A stretch of DNA of 64,000 bases from Strigamia acuminata (GCA_949358305.1 OX442319.1:13082001-13146000); one strand, 5' to 3'. Counted from the stretch's first letter, positions 55,078 through 64,000 are shown. Notes: generated by a model not told the origin, from the sequence alone. A program made the numbers and translations.

Positions 55078-55799
55078 CTGTCGCGAAAAAATATATCGCG
55101 AAAATGGGAAACGCAATTTTCGCGATTACAAAATTAAGGAAAAGTAATCGCGAATAATCAAATCGCGAATATATCGCGAAAATGGGAAAACGCGAAAAAA
55201 TATATCGCGAAAATAGTTAAACGCGACCGGTCTGCATGCCCTTCCCGCACCAGTTCCCGCACCACTGGCGCTTCGACGGCCCTGTGCCGACGTTCACCGA
55301 GGCGTACTCCGGCTGCCCGGACCGCTTCGTGCCTGCAGATCCGCTGCACAAGCCCGGGGATGTCGAGTGCGTGCCTCGGTGCGCGCACGACGTGTTTTTC
55401 CAGCGCTCGGACAAGCAGTTTGCCACCGTCTGGATGGGTGTTTGGGCGAGTTTGTGCTTCCTGTCCACGCTTTCCACCACGAAGCGATCGATTTGCTGAG
55501 TTCGTCAGGTGGACTTTCAACTGCCAAAGTGACAGTGGTCACGTCGGCGAGCCGTGACACGGGATCACGTCTCGGATACGGAATTTATCAAATTTTTTAG
55601 CAATTCGCGATTCAATTGCACACGCAATTAAATCGCGAATCGCGATACAGAAATTCGCGGTAGCCCGTATTCGCGACACTTGGTCCAAATGGTATTACAG
55701 ATTCGCGTTTTATGGATTCGCGATTGTTTTTTCGCGATTTCTGGATTCGCGATATATTTTTCGCGATTTCTAGATTCGCGATATAATTTTTCGCGACTG
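55078..55799. mobile_element. TA-flanked word-repeat element carrying a captured gene fragment
   Basis: Ends CTGTCGCGAAAAA and, inverted, CAGTCGCGAAAAA, followed by TATATCGCGA on both sides; TA lies at 55076-55077 and 55800-55801. Outer parts are tandem TCGCGAAAA(T) and ATTCGCGAT words in opposite orientation at the two ends. The GC-rich centre (about 55225-55560) is host coding sequence. The element sits inside the THAP transposon at 54319-56126. Confidence 0.8.
55225..55560 (+). pseudogene. Frizzled-family gene fragment (extracellular linker to first membrane helix)
   Basis: The frame from 55236 reads MPFPHQFPHHWRFDGPVPTF, then a segment with Cys, Pro and Gly (SGCPDRFVPADPLHKPG, CVPRCAHDVFFQRSDKQFA), then TVWMGVWASLCFLSTL. 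The W-(I/M)GVWxxLCxxSTLFT start of helix 1 preceded by paired cysteines and an FxxxD(K)xFA stretch is typical of Frizzled receptors. After STL the frame shifts (STTKRSIC; another frame continues FHHEAIDLLSSSGG). The block is strikingly GC-rich compared with surrounding DNA and has no flanking exons, as expected for a transposon-captured fragment. Confidence 0.75.
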
Positions 55800-56159
55800 T
55801 AAATGCGCCCCAGTGCAGGGGCGCATTTACAGTCCTAACCAAACAATTTAGTTAAGAAAAAATATTTTTGAAAATCATTCCAATTTTATTATGGTATATT
55901 ATGGTGAAAGTTCATGGATGGCTTACACAAACACTTAATCCAAATTCCAAACTTCATAAAATACCTGACAAATTTGCAGAATAAACGGATTTGCTATCAG
56001 TTTCAACGTGTTTCAAATGCTGATCATTACAACCGGCGACCACTGACGTCACAAAAATGAGAACCAATGAGAGCCTGGTACGACCAACTTTCCAAGTGGC
56101 CAAACCTTATAACGTCGTTCAACCTTGATTAACAAACTCTTTACACAAATTCGGGTCAA

Positions 56160-56290
56160 TAAATAATAATAGGGGCCGCACATTTACCGCGACTCGATTA
56201 AGTTCGCGCTCAAGCATCGATTTAGCGCGAATCAATTTACCGCGAATAAGAAATACCGCGAAATACCGCGAAATACCGCGAATTTTTTTT
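56160..56290. repeat. TTTACCGCGA word-repeat patch
   Basis: Repeats of ATTTACCGCGA, TTTAGCGCGAAT and AAATACCGCG; related in style to the TCGCGAA and TTTTAGCGA elements. Confidence 0.6.
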
Positions 56291-56344
56291 GCATTTGCTC
56301 TTGCATTTTTGAAAATATCTACATCAACGAATGTCAAATAAATA

Positions 56345-56840
56345 TGGTGTGCAGATAAAATTGAATTGTTTTAACACTTTTTGGCACAATAAACCAAAAA
56401 TTTAACCCGTTTTGGCACAATAAAATATTGGTTTAACACTTTTGGGTATAAAAATACCGTCATTTAAAAAATTTTAGGCACAAAAACTAACGTTTTAATA
56501 AATTTCGCCACAAAAACCATTGTTTTAACAATTATTGCCCCAAAAAAACCATTGTTTTAATACTTTGTTGCACAAAAAACCATCGTTAATACTTTTAATA
56601 CGTTTTAGCACCAAAACCATATCGTTTTAACACTTTTTGGCATAAAACCAGTCGTTTTAATAACTTTTTGGCAGAAAAACCATTGTTTTAATACCTATTG
56701 CCACAAAAAAACCGTCATTTGACTACTTTGTTGCACAAAAAAAACCATCGTTTTAATACTTTTGGCACAAAAGACATCGTTTTAATACTAAATGGCACAA
56801 AAAAAACCATCGTTTTAATACATTATGGCACAAAATGACA
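56345..56840. repeat. Degenerate minisatellite, unit about 29 bp
   Basis: About 17 imperfect copies built on TTTTGGCACAAAAACCATCG plus TTTTAATAC. Confidence 0.85.
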
Positions 56841-57165
56841 TCATTTTGCGCCCAACAACAACTAGAAAACTGAACAATTCTTTTTTTAGTCTAAAAAATC
56901 TCGAGCAAACATGTGAAAACAAGTGTTTCTGCAGGAATTCTATAATCTTAAAACCTATAATCTATAATCCTAAAACAATTCGACCCGCAGTCTCGCAAAA
57001 GTCGGGTGGAACCAACCACAGCACGGGAGCTCTATTTTCTGAACAATTCGCTGAAAAGCGAGTCGCGCTTGTTTCGGTCGCGGTATTTCTTATTCGCTTT
57101 ACGTTTGTTTGTTTCAAATTCTGGTTTGTGTAATTTCCCAAAAATTAATTAAGCACAAAAAAAGA

Positions 57166-57360
57166 TTAAAATTTGGGCTTTGAGGTACCATAGAACAGGT
57201 CATTCCAAACATTTAAATAAAAAAAAAGACTCAATTTTAAGCGCTGTGGCCATGAAGAACAAATTAACATGTAAAACTCTATGGGAAAACAGTGGCGCCA
57301 TCTATATGTCAAAGTTGCCGTCAGCCGTCGACTATCGTGTGAATTAATTTTCATTTTCAT
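57166..57360 (-). repeat. Inverted copy of the segment at 39430-39600
   Basis: Contains the inverse of ATAGATGGCGCCACTGTTTTC and of GTCGACAGCTGACGGCAACT in pieces. Together with the promoter block at 57440-57640 it shows that module 7 is an inverted duplicate whose upstream region is most like module 1. Confidence 0.8.
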
Positions 57361-57691
57361 TTTTATTTTGTTTTGCGATTTCCCATAAGGATACAGCTAC
57401 TTGCTATTTATTGACCCAAATTTGTGTAAAGAGTTTGTTATGACCGCGTCCTTAGACTGTAGCGTTACTAAGCACTAGTTTCTATGACAACCGCCGTTGT
57501 CCTTGTTTGTTTGAATTTTGATGCACACGCCCCGAACTTCTTCGATCAAGCTCGATTTATTGCATTTTTATTACGTTTCAAAGGTTCTAAAGTTTCTAAA
57601 CACCACCAAAGTTGAAGGAGACGATAGTAAGGGCAGAGGGGAATAGATCAATCACCTTGTTTGGGTTTTATTTGATTTTTTTTTACCTTTG

Positions 57692-57699
57692 TTTATATA
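57692..57699 (+). promoter_or_regulatory. TATA box of zinc-finger gene 7
   Basis: TTTATATA followed by GTTCGGCGCAATCGTGCATC, the plus-strand equivalent of the minus-strand promoters in modules 1, 2 and 5. Confidence 0.6.
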
Positions 57700-57975
57700 G
57701 TTCGGCGCAATCGTGCATCGAACGTTAGGCCTAACTCGGCGAATTGAATTGGAAGCAGCACGGAAATAAGCGGTTGACGATCCGAATGGGAATTAGAGGT
57801 GGCGTTATTGCTGTTCAGAGTACATATACTAATATTATTTGAATATCTTCCGATTAAGTTAAATATATTAACACTTAATTATTTTTACTATTTTTTAATT
57901 TCAGAATACGTTCATACCGGTGTCTTTAGCATACGGAAAGCTTCGAATTTGTTACTCTACTGAAGTAAAGAAGAA

Positions 57976-58578
57976 ATGAGTAGGAAACGTGAGGATTACA
58001 ATTGCAATCTGTGTGATTATTCGGGTTCGCGCTATTCACTTTTGGAACAGCACATGCTCATACACACGGGTGAAAAGCCTTTCAAATGTCGAATATGTTC
58101 ACTTTCCTTTCGGATGAAAGGAAGCATGACTGCCCACATGCGAATTCACACGGGAGAAAAACCATTCAAGTGCCATTTGTGTGATTATTCTTGCAGTCAA
58201 AATGGGAATATAAGAAGACATCTATTAACCCACACAGGAGAAAAACCATTCAAGTGCCATTTGTGTGCATACGTTTGCACTGAGAGTGGGAGCTTAAAAA
58301 AACATCTTTTAACCCATACTGGTGAAAAACCGTTCAAGTGTCATTTGTGCGCATATGCTTGCACTGTGAGTGGGAGCTTAAAAAGACATCTTTTAACTCA
58401 TACTGGAGGAAAACCATTCAAGTGCCATTTGTGTGCTTACGCTTGCATTGAAAGAAAGAGTTTAAGAAGACATCTTTTAGCCCATACTGGAGAAAAACCG
58501 TTCAAGTGTCATTTGTGTGCTTATTCGTCTAATCGAAATGATAATTTGAAAACTCATTTAAGTAAGCACAAAAATTAA
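57976..58578 (+). CDS. C2H2 zinc-finger protein 7 of the cluster, 7 fingers, inverted
   Basis: Starts MSRKREDYNCNLCDYSG at 57976; 200 residues and seven fingers, ending LKTHLSKHKN. Finger 2 is CSLSFRMKGSMTAHMRIH. One linker is HTGGKPFKC at the same place as in gene 6. An upstream exon with the conserved acceptor (TTTAATTTCAG) and the SLAYGKL-like segment in a shifted frame precede it. It is the only plus-strand member; about 30 bp after its stop the P/THAP transposon begins. Confidence 0.9.
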   Translation: MSRKREDYNCNLCDYSGSRYSLLEQHMLIHTGEKPFKCRICSLSFRMKGSMTAHMRIHTGEKPFKCHLCDYSCSQNGNIRRHLLTHTGEKPFKCHLCAYVCTESGSLKKHLLTHTGEKPFKCHLCAYACTVSGSLKRHLLTHTGGKPFKCHLCAYACIERKSLRRHLLAHTGEKPFKCHLCAYSSNRNDNLKTHLSKHKN

Positions 58579-58759
58579 AAGATTTTGTAACGCTCATTCC
58601 AATCAAGGAGGTGAGAAGGAGATGTCACTGCACACAAAACACGGGTTTCATGCGCAGACTAGTTCATATGCGCATGTGCAATGAGCGCATTGCATTATGG
58701 GATACGTGACGCCATTTTACATACAAACGCGCGTTGCTTTTAAATTTCTATCAAATGCA

Positions 58760-61700
58760 ATGTTGCCTAGAATTGGCAGACCAGTAAATCCAACTGGAAA
58801 AGGAACTAAACACTGTTGTTATGGCCTTTGTAAAAGTGATACAAGGTATGAAAATAATGTTATGTTTATTCCTTTTCCAAAACCATGCACCGAGTTCAGA
58901 AATCAACAATTGCAGCAACTTTTAAGTGGTGAACCAAACAAACACAATTCTAACAATTGTGTTTCTTGTTCAAAATGTCAGCGCTGGATAAATTTATGTA
59001 GGCGTTCAGATGGAAAGTTTAATTCTTTGGAACATGTACAAAGAAATACTTACATCTGCTTAAAGCATTTTAATGTTGAAGATGGGAAGTTGCCTGCAGA
59101 GGATCAGGATCCAATTGCAGCCTCAACGATTATTGATTCTTCAAAGGTATGCATTTAAAAATATTATTTTTTATAGGAGTGGAAACTAAATGTGCACATT
59201 TTACAAGTTAGATGTGTGCACGATTTAATTTTTGAGATCAGGTGCATCTTAAATTTGCACGGCCAGTTGCCCGCATCTCAAATGTGCGTGCCCTAAACGC
59301 GCGCATCTCAAATGTGCATGCCCTAAACGCGCGCATCTCAATAGTCACGCCGTTTTGACGAGTCACTTTGACGACCGTCGTCAAAACGGCGTCGAATAAG
59401 TTTCCCATATTTTTTTTCCTAATTTTAAAAATGCTTTTTAACGGGCCTTTTTCCCATGTATAAAAGTGGCCAAAACAAATATTTTTTTTGAAATTTGTAA
59501 CATTTTTAAAGATAAATTTAACATTACAGATGCAAATGCAAAAATATTTTTTGTATAACTAGTATCTGAAATCAAAAATATTCTCCCAAAATTAACAATT
59601 CAGTGGGACTGCCGTAATATTTTTCGCCCCACCAACAAGAATTAAACTTCAAAGTGCAATAAACGAATAAACCTCCTAGCTATTTCCCAATACTAATGCC
59701 ACATAAATTTCAAATTATTTTTGTCGACAAGGTGACACGTTGACTAAACATACTCGCTGACTGAGTTGACAAAGCGACCAAAAATTCTCCCCGTCAACAA
59801 AACGTTTGTCGACTAAACGGCGTCGACTAAATTATTGTTTAGTCACCGTAGTCGACTAAGCGGCGTCGACTAAATTATTGTTTAGTCACCGTAGTCGACT
59901 AAGCGGCGTCGACTAAATTATTGTTTAGTCGCCGTAGTCGACTAAGCGACCATCGACTAAACGATCCGATAAAATTGATAAAAAAAATCAACTTAAAGAA
60001 ATAAAATCAATAAAAAATCAACTTAAAGAAATAAAATAAATAAAAAATCAACTTAAAGAAATAAAATCAATAAAAAATCAACTTAAAGCAATAAAATCAA
60101 TAAAATATCAACTAAAACAAATAAAATCGAATATACATTTCAGATCTCAAAACGACGACCTCCACCTCGGAACCGTGAACAAGTTTTAGTTCAATCCCCA
60201 AGGAAAAAAAGAAAGTTGCTGCAGGTATTTTCTGAGAAAAATAGGAGTACAGCATCTATTACATATAAATTACTTCTTTTTAAGGTTGAGGATCCACTTA
60301 TAAATGATCATGTAGAAGACACACCAGTTACACCAGTTACACCAGTTACAAATGAAGAAATTGATTGTGGTAAAACTTGAATCATTTAATGAATATCAGT
60401 AAGATAAAATTTATAATTTATTTATAGGTGAACTAGATGCAGTTGTTGGAAAGCTGCAAACTTTTATAAGATCATTTTCTGATAACAAATGGGCCATTCT
60501 CAAGCAAGAAAATAGTGCAACATTTTTCAAAATGTATCAGAAAAACAACCAGCACTTGGTGCACATTGCAGTGACGGTCACTAATGACTTCAGCTGCAGA
60601 GTTGAAGTGTTGGGGAAAGAATGGACACCAGAGCCTTACATTTATCCAAAACCAGCAGACATTAAAAACCAAAACGAGTTCATTAAGTTATTAAAAGAAC
60701 TGGAATCTCGTCATATTTGCCTTGGTATTACGGATGAAAAATATGTAGGAGCATTTTTCAAAGCTGGAAGATCTGAAAAAGGACTTTACTGTGCCCAGAC
60801 TGGAGCTGTGAGATCAATTACTTGTAAAGGATTTACCCAAGGGATCAGATGTCTAAACTGTGTAAAATATCTGAAAACAGTTAGACAAATGTGTAACTAT
60901 GTGACCACATCTACAAGTTTTGCTCCTCAATGCAACAATCGTTACTTATCAAGAGCAAATCTTCAAACGAAGATGAAGGAAAATAAAAGGAAGATGGTTT
61001 CTGCTTCCAAAACCATAAAGAGACTACAGCAAAGAATTAAGGACTCATTTAAAAAGTCTGCTCATTACCTTGATGCCTCTGACAATGAAAACTTATTAGA
61101 CATTTTGAGAGGAAACCAAAATCAACTGAGTGAATTTCAATCTCTTTTTTTGAAGGAACAATTGCGTGCAGCAAAGTGCAAATCTCCAAATGGACATCGT
61201 TGGCATCCATTACTCATAAAGTGGTGCCTTTACCTGAAGTGCAAATCTAGTTCATCTTACAGGGCCCTTCGAGAAGGAGGATTTGTGACTCTGCCTTCAG
61301 AGAAAACACTATACAACTATAGTAAAGATGTTGTGTCAGCTCCAGGCTTTTCAGCCAGCGCTTTGGACTGTTTGAAAAGTAAAGTGGACTTGCTGAAAAA
61401 TAATTATGAAAAATATTTCACCTTAATCTTTGACGAGATAAAGATTTCAGAGGAGGTAGTGTACAAAAGGTGTACAGGAGAATTAATAGGCTATGTACAC
61501 TTGAGTGATGCTCAAAATGAGGTGTTTAAATTGAATTCTGCCAACTGTGTCTCCAACACTCCAGTAGCCACTCATATTTTACAGCTAATGGTCCGCGGTA
61601 TTGTAAATGACACACTGATGCCTGTTGGTTTTTTTGCAACCAAAAATTTAACCGCTGAGCAACAAGCTGCCATTATCTGGGAAGCCATTGAACATCTGGA

Positions 61701-62754
61701 AGGTGTTGGTGTAAAAATTTTGTGTTTGGTTTGTGATGGAGCCTCAATTAACAAATCAATGTTTAAATTGAGCAAAGGAATCATTGATGGAAATAATTAC
61801 AAATGCAAAAACATCTATGCCAGAAATGAAGAAAGACCATTATACTTTGTGTGTGATCCCTGTCATGTAATTAAGACAGCTCGAAATGCACTTCACAGCA
61901 GCCGAAGCACCAGTAAGAAAAGGCTCCTTTTCAAGAATGGAAAAAATATAATTTGGGACCACATCGAAAATACCTACAGAAGGGATCTGGACAATAACCC
62001 ACGTATCTTGCACAAAATTACTGATTTGCATGTGTTTTTAACGTGTGCCGGGAAGATGAGAGTGAAATTTGCCACTCAAATTTTAAGCAAATCAGTGGGA
62101 AAAGCTGTTGCAAGATACTGTGGGGATGAATCCAGTGAAACGCAACTATTCATTTCTCATTTCAATCGCTGGTTTGACATGTTCAACACTCGCAATTGTT
62201 TTGAAGGAAGACGGAAAAGGAATGAAGACCTCAATCCTTACACATCAATTAGTGACACAAGGTTATTAGTAAGTATTTTATTTCTTTCTCATACACCTTT
62301 TGCTTCAATTTTTAATTTTTTTTTAGTGGCTTGAAGATGTTTTCCTCAATTATCTTCAAAGTTGGGAAGAAGAAGCAGAAAAATCAGATTCCTTGTTGCC
62401 TGAGCAAACCAGAACTGCCTTAAAAATCACCAGTAGGTTTTCCCAGTCATAAAATTATTTTTGTTTTTTGAATACAGTAAAATCCACCTGTGAAATAGTT
62501 GTAAATTAATTATTTCTTTTGTGATTACAGCAAAATCAATCTGTGAAATGATTAAATATTTAATTGGTCTTGGAGCAGAAAATATTTTCACCAAAAAATT
62601 TAATCAGGACCCAGTGGAGGAAGAATTTGCAAAACACCGTGCTGCAGGAGGATGCAATGAAACCCCAAATCTGTTGCAATATACACAGAATTGTAGGAAA
62701 TTTGAAATTTTGAAAAAATCTGTTATAAAAGGAAGGAACACAAATATTTCTTGA
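58760..62754 (+). CDS. P-element/THAP9-like transposase, 907 aa in six exons
   Basis: Exons 58760-59146, 60144-60224, 60285-60369, 60428-62268, 62327-62432, 62531-62754; 2,724 nt close in frame. Residues 18-105: THAP zinc domain (HCCYGLCKSD, FIPFPKP, CQRWINLC, YICLKHF; C2CH at about 20, 24, 100, 103). Residues 130-184: basic, nuclear-signal-like (RKKRKLLQ). Residues 300-360: coiled-coil region. RNase H-like core: LIFDEIKI with Asp520 and LVCDGASIN with Asp621, followed by a CDPCHVIKTARN segment, the place of the GTP-binding insertion in P transposase. Near the end, QDPVEEEFAKHRAAGG is the last catalytic-region motif. I chose 58760 because the upstream ATG at 58697 lies within the terminal repeat. 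The frame is fully intact, so the copy may be active. The 60-residue region with AGY/GGL motifs that follows in THAP9-type proteins is missing here. Confidence 0.9.
59250..60135. repeat. Word-repeat insertions and minisatellite in transposase intron 1
   Basis: Three different blocks lie in one intron: GCGCATCTCAAATGTGC words (59270-59345); CGTCGACTAAATTATTGTTT units of about 40 bp, three copies (59810-59945), with related GACGAGTCACTTTGACGA and GTCAAAACGGCGTCG (59345-59400); and five to six copies of a 30-bp AAATCAATAAAAAATCAACT unit (59970-60125). Confidence 0.85.
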
Positions 62755-62841
62755 ATATAAAGTTTATTAATGAATAAATTCTTTTCTGAAAGATTTTTTA
62801 ATTTTTATATAAAGTTTATTTGGAAATAAATTAAAATTGTT

Positions 62842-63904
62842 TTAATTCCATTCTTTTCTGAATGATTTTGTAATTTTTTTTTTATTTCCCTCAATTCTGC
62901 GCTTTTGATTTGCTGTTAAGCATAGTGCTGTTCCAGTTACATTACACATTACACGAATAATTTCTTCAAAAATTAATTTTTTTAGATTACAACATGAATT
63001 AATTTCTATCCAGAACTTTTCCCATTCAGTTGTGATCATATCATTAGTTTTTAATAAATTTAAAATATCTGTGACATTGCTAGTGGTTGCATTCGAATTC
63101 AAATACTTAAAAATAATGGAATGAATATTTTGCGCAAATGTAAACAATGTTTTAGACACTCTTATTAAACCGCCATTATTAATGGCCAATGTAAACCACT
63201 CATTTTCTTCTGCTACAGCATCTGCTTCTTTAATGTTTTGTTCAAGAAATAGGTGGCATTCTTTATGCTTCATATATTTCCTTTTAATTTTTTTTAAAGC
63301 ATATCCTGCAACATGGCATACACCCGCAGGATCATTGTTTTCCAACCCATTGACTAGTTGTTGCTGCTGTTGCTGGTGGCTACTTACTTCGCGTTGTGAT
63401 TGCTGTTTAGCTACTAAATCTAGAAATCGACGTAAAAAACACTGAGCTAGATAGCGGAGATCACCAGGTAACAGTAGCTTGCATTGCTGCAGACAAAAAG
63501 TAAACAAAATATAAATAAATAAATAAAATATTTATAAATAAAAAACTAACTTCAACTTGTAAGAGACAGATCTTTACACTGTCTTCAACGGATGAATTTG
63601 ATCGAAATACGTGGCCCGAGTGCCAAGAATAACTTAGCTTGCATTTTTTAATAAAAGCAATAGTTTCAGAATTGAAAATAAATGATTTCCAATCTATACA
63701 GGTGTCCTGTTGAGTAAGTTTCTTCACGGCATTCACGATTAATACATCTGGACAAGTAACACTTTTCAAGCTGCTTTGAGTTTTTGCACATATTTCTTTC
63801 AAAGCACATACACTAATACAGTAGAAAGTGGATTAAATTAAATGTTTAAACTTAATTATTTGTTGTACTTACATATTCTGTTCTTGTATCGAGTTATTTG
63901 CCAT
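62842..63904 (-). CDS. Second gene of the P/THAP transposon, 312 aa in three exons, function unknown
   Basis: Exons (minus strand): 63873-63904, 63551-63812, 62842-63486; 939 nt in frame. It starts MANNSIQEQNIVCALKEICA about 30-40 bp inside the subterminal repeat. It is mostly helical, with a Q6 run (SSHQQQQQQLVNG), then DPAGVCHVAGYALKKIKRKY and WFTLAINNGGLIRVSKTLF, then a lysine-rich C-terminus. The xxAGYxxKK...GGLIxxS pair resembles the region that follows the catalytic core in THAP9/P-like transposases, which the transposase here lacks. No zinc-finger, Myb or nuclease motif is seen. It could act in trans as a transposase C-terminal subunit; that is inference. Its stop lies 87 bp from the transposase stop. 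Confidence 0.8.
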
Positions 63905-64000
63905 TATCACCGTAGTAAACTACTGTTACGGTTGTATGCAAAATGGCGGCTTGAGATTTAATGACGTCATCTCACCGAAGGTGAGCATTGTGGCGGAAGT

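Larger units (their letters stand above)
54319..56126. mobile_element. Internally deleted THAP-type DNA transposon
   Basis: Terminal inverted repeats of about 30 bp begin CAAGGTTGAACGACGTTATA and continue AGGTTTGGCCAC on both sides (54319-54350 and the inverse at 56096-56126). Inside the left end is a degraded THAP-domain start; inside the right end is a short coding-like tail (GWLTQTLNPNSKLHKIPDKF). Most of a transposase is missing. The element interrupts module 6 upstream of its promoter, and no clear target duplication remains. Confidence 0.8.
58612..63999. mobile_element. P/THAP9-type DNA transposon with two convergent genes
   Basis: The left boundary is inferred from loss of homology to the other zinc-finger modules after CATTCCAATCAA at about 58611. 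Just inside both ends are inverted copies of a subterminal motif: GCCATTTTACATACAA at 58712-58727 and the inverse of GCCATTTTGCATACAA near 63945. Outer ends share GGTGAGA-type words only weakly, and the right terminus may lie at or just beyond the window edge. The transposase gene (plus) and a second gene (minus) start just inside the opposite ends and converge with an 87-bp gap. Confidence 0.75.

Noticed and set aside
55158-55600. Multiple 65-120 codon frames on both strands
   Set aside because: Shadows caused by high GC content in the captured Frizzled fragment; only the plus frame from 55236 has a recognisable protein.
58697-58759. Upstream in-frame ATG for the transposase
   Set aside because: It lies within the subterminal inverted repeat and would add residues encoded by the repeat before the THAP domain; 58760 is the better start.
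63182-63445. 87-codon plus-strand frame with a cysteine/tryptophan run
   Set aside because: Antisense of the poly-glutamine part of the second transposon gene.

Overview
The window is nuclear DNA of an animal, most likely an arthropod and probably an insect. Genes are split by short GT-AG introns, non-coding DNA is very AT-rich, and the transposons are of kinds common in insects (Copia, Tc1/mariner-like, hAT, TTAA-inserting and P/THAP-type). I cannot name the species. No tRNA, rRNA, CRISPR or bacterial-type features were seen. All gene models were assembled by hand from splice sites; each model given below closes in frame across every junction.

Layout. 1-4050: a Copia retrotransposon on the minus strand with an uninterrupted Gag-Pol frame that leaves the window. 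4.5-8.4 kb: decayed transposon pieces and a strand-switching C/G-rich repeat. 8.5-13.7 kb: two tandem minus-strand PDSS2 genes (coenzyme Q side chain). 13.9-15.2 kb: an unrecognised two-exon gene. 15.8-16.6 kb: a solo LTR split by a MITE. 16.8-25.75 kb: an 18-exon DNMBP/Tuba gene (SH3, DH and BAR domains). 27.8-30.9 kb: a plus-strand six-exon gene whose product resembles the fungal eisosome Pil1 BAR domain. 32.3-34.4 kb: a secreted C16orf89/UPF0764-like protein. 35.3-36.9 kb: ATG101, an autophagy initiation factor.

37-58.6 kb: seven copies of a roughly 3 kb module, each with a C2H2 zinc-finger gene. Six lie on the minus strand and the last is inverted. Finger number falls steadily along the array (12, 11, 9, 9, 8, 7, 7). 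The modules are interrupted by a solo LTR, a Copia remnant, a large foldback element and, between modules six and seven, a THAP-type transposon remnant. Nested in that remnant is a TA-flanked element carrying a GC-rich Frizzled gene fragment.

58.6-64 kb: a P/THAP9-type DNA transposon with two intact convergent genes, a 907-residue transposase and a 312-residue protein on the other strand. The second protein carries a segment that, in the THAP9/P proteins I know, belongs to the transposase C-terminus. I regard this as the most unusual system here.

Across the window nearly every intron or spacer has its own tandem repeat of about 20-30 bp, and many insertions are TA-flanked foldback elements made of short repeated words.
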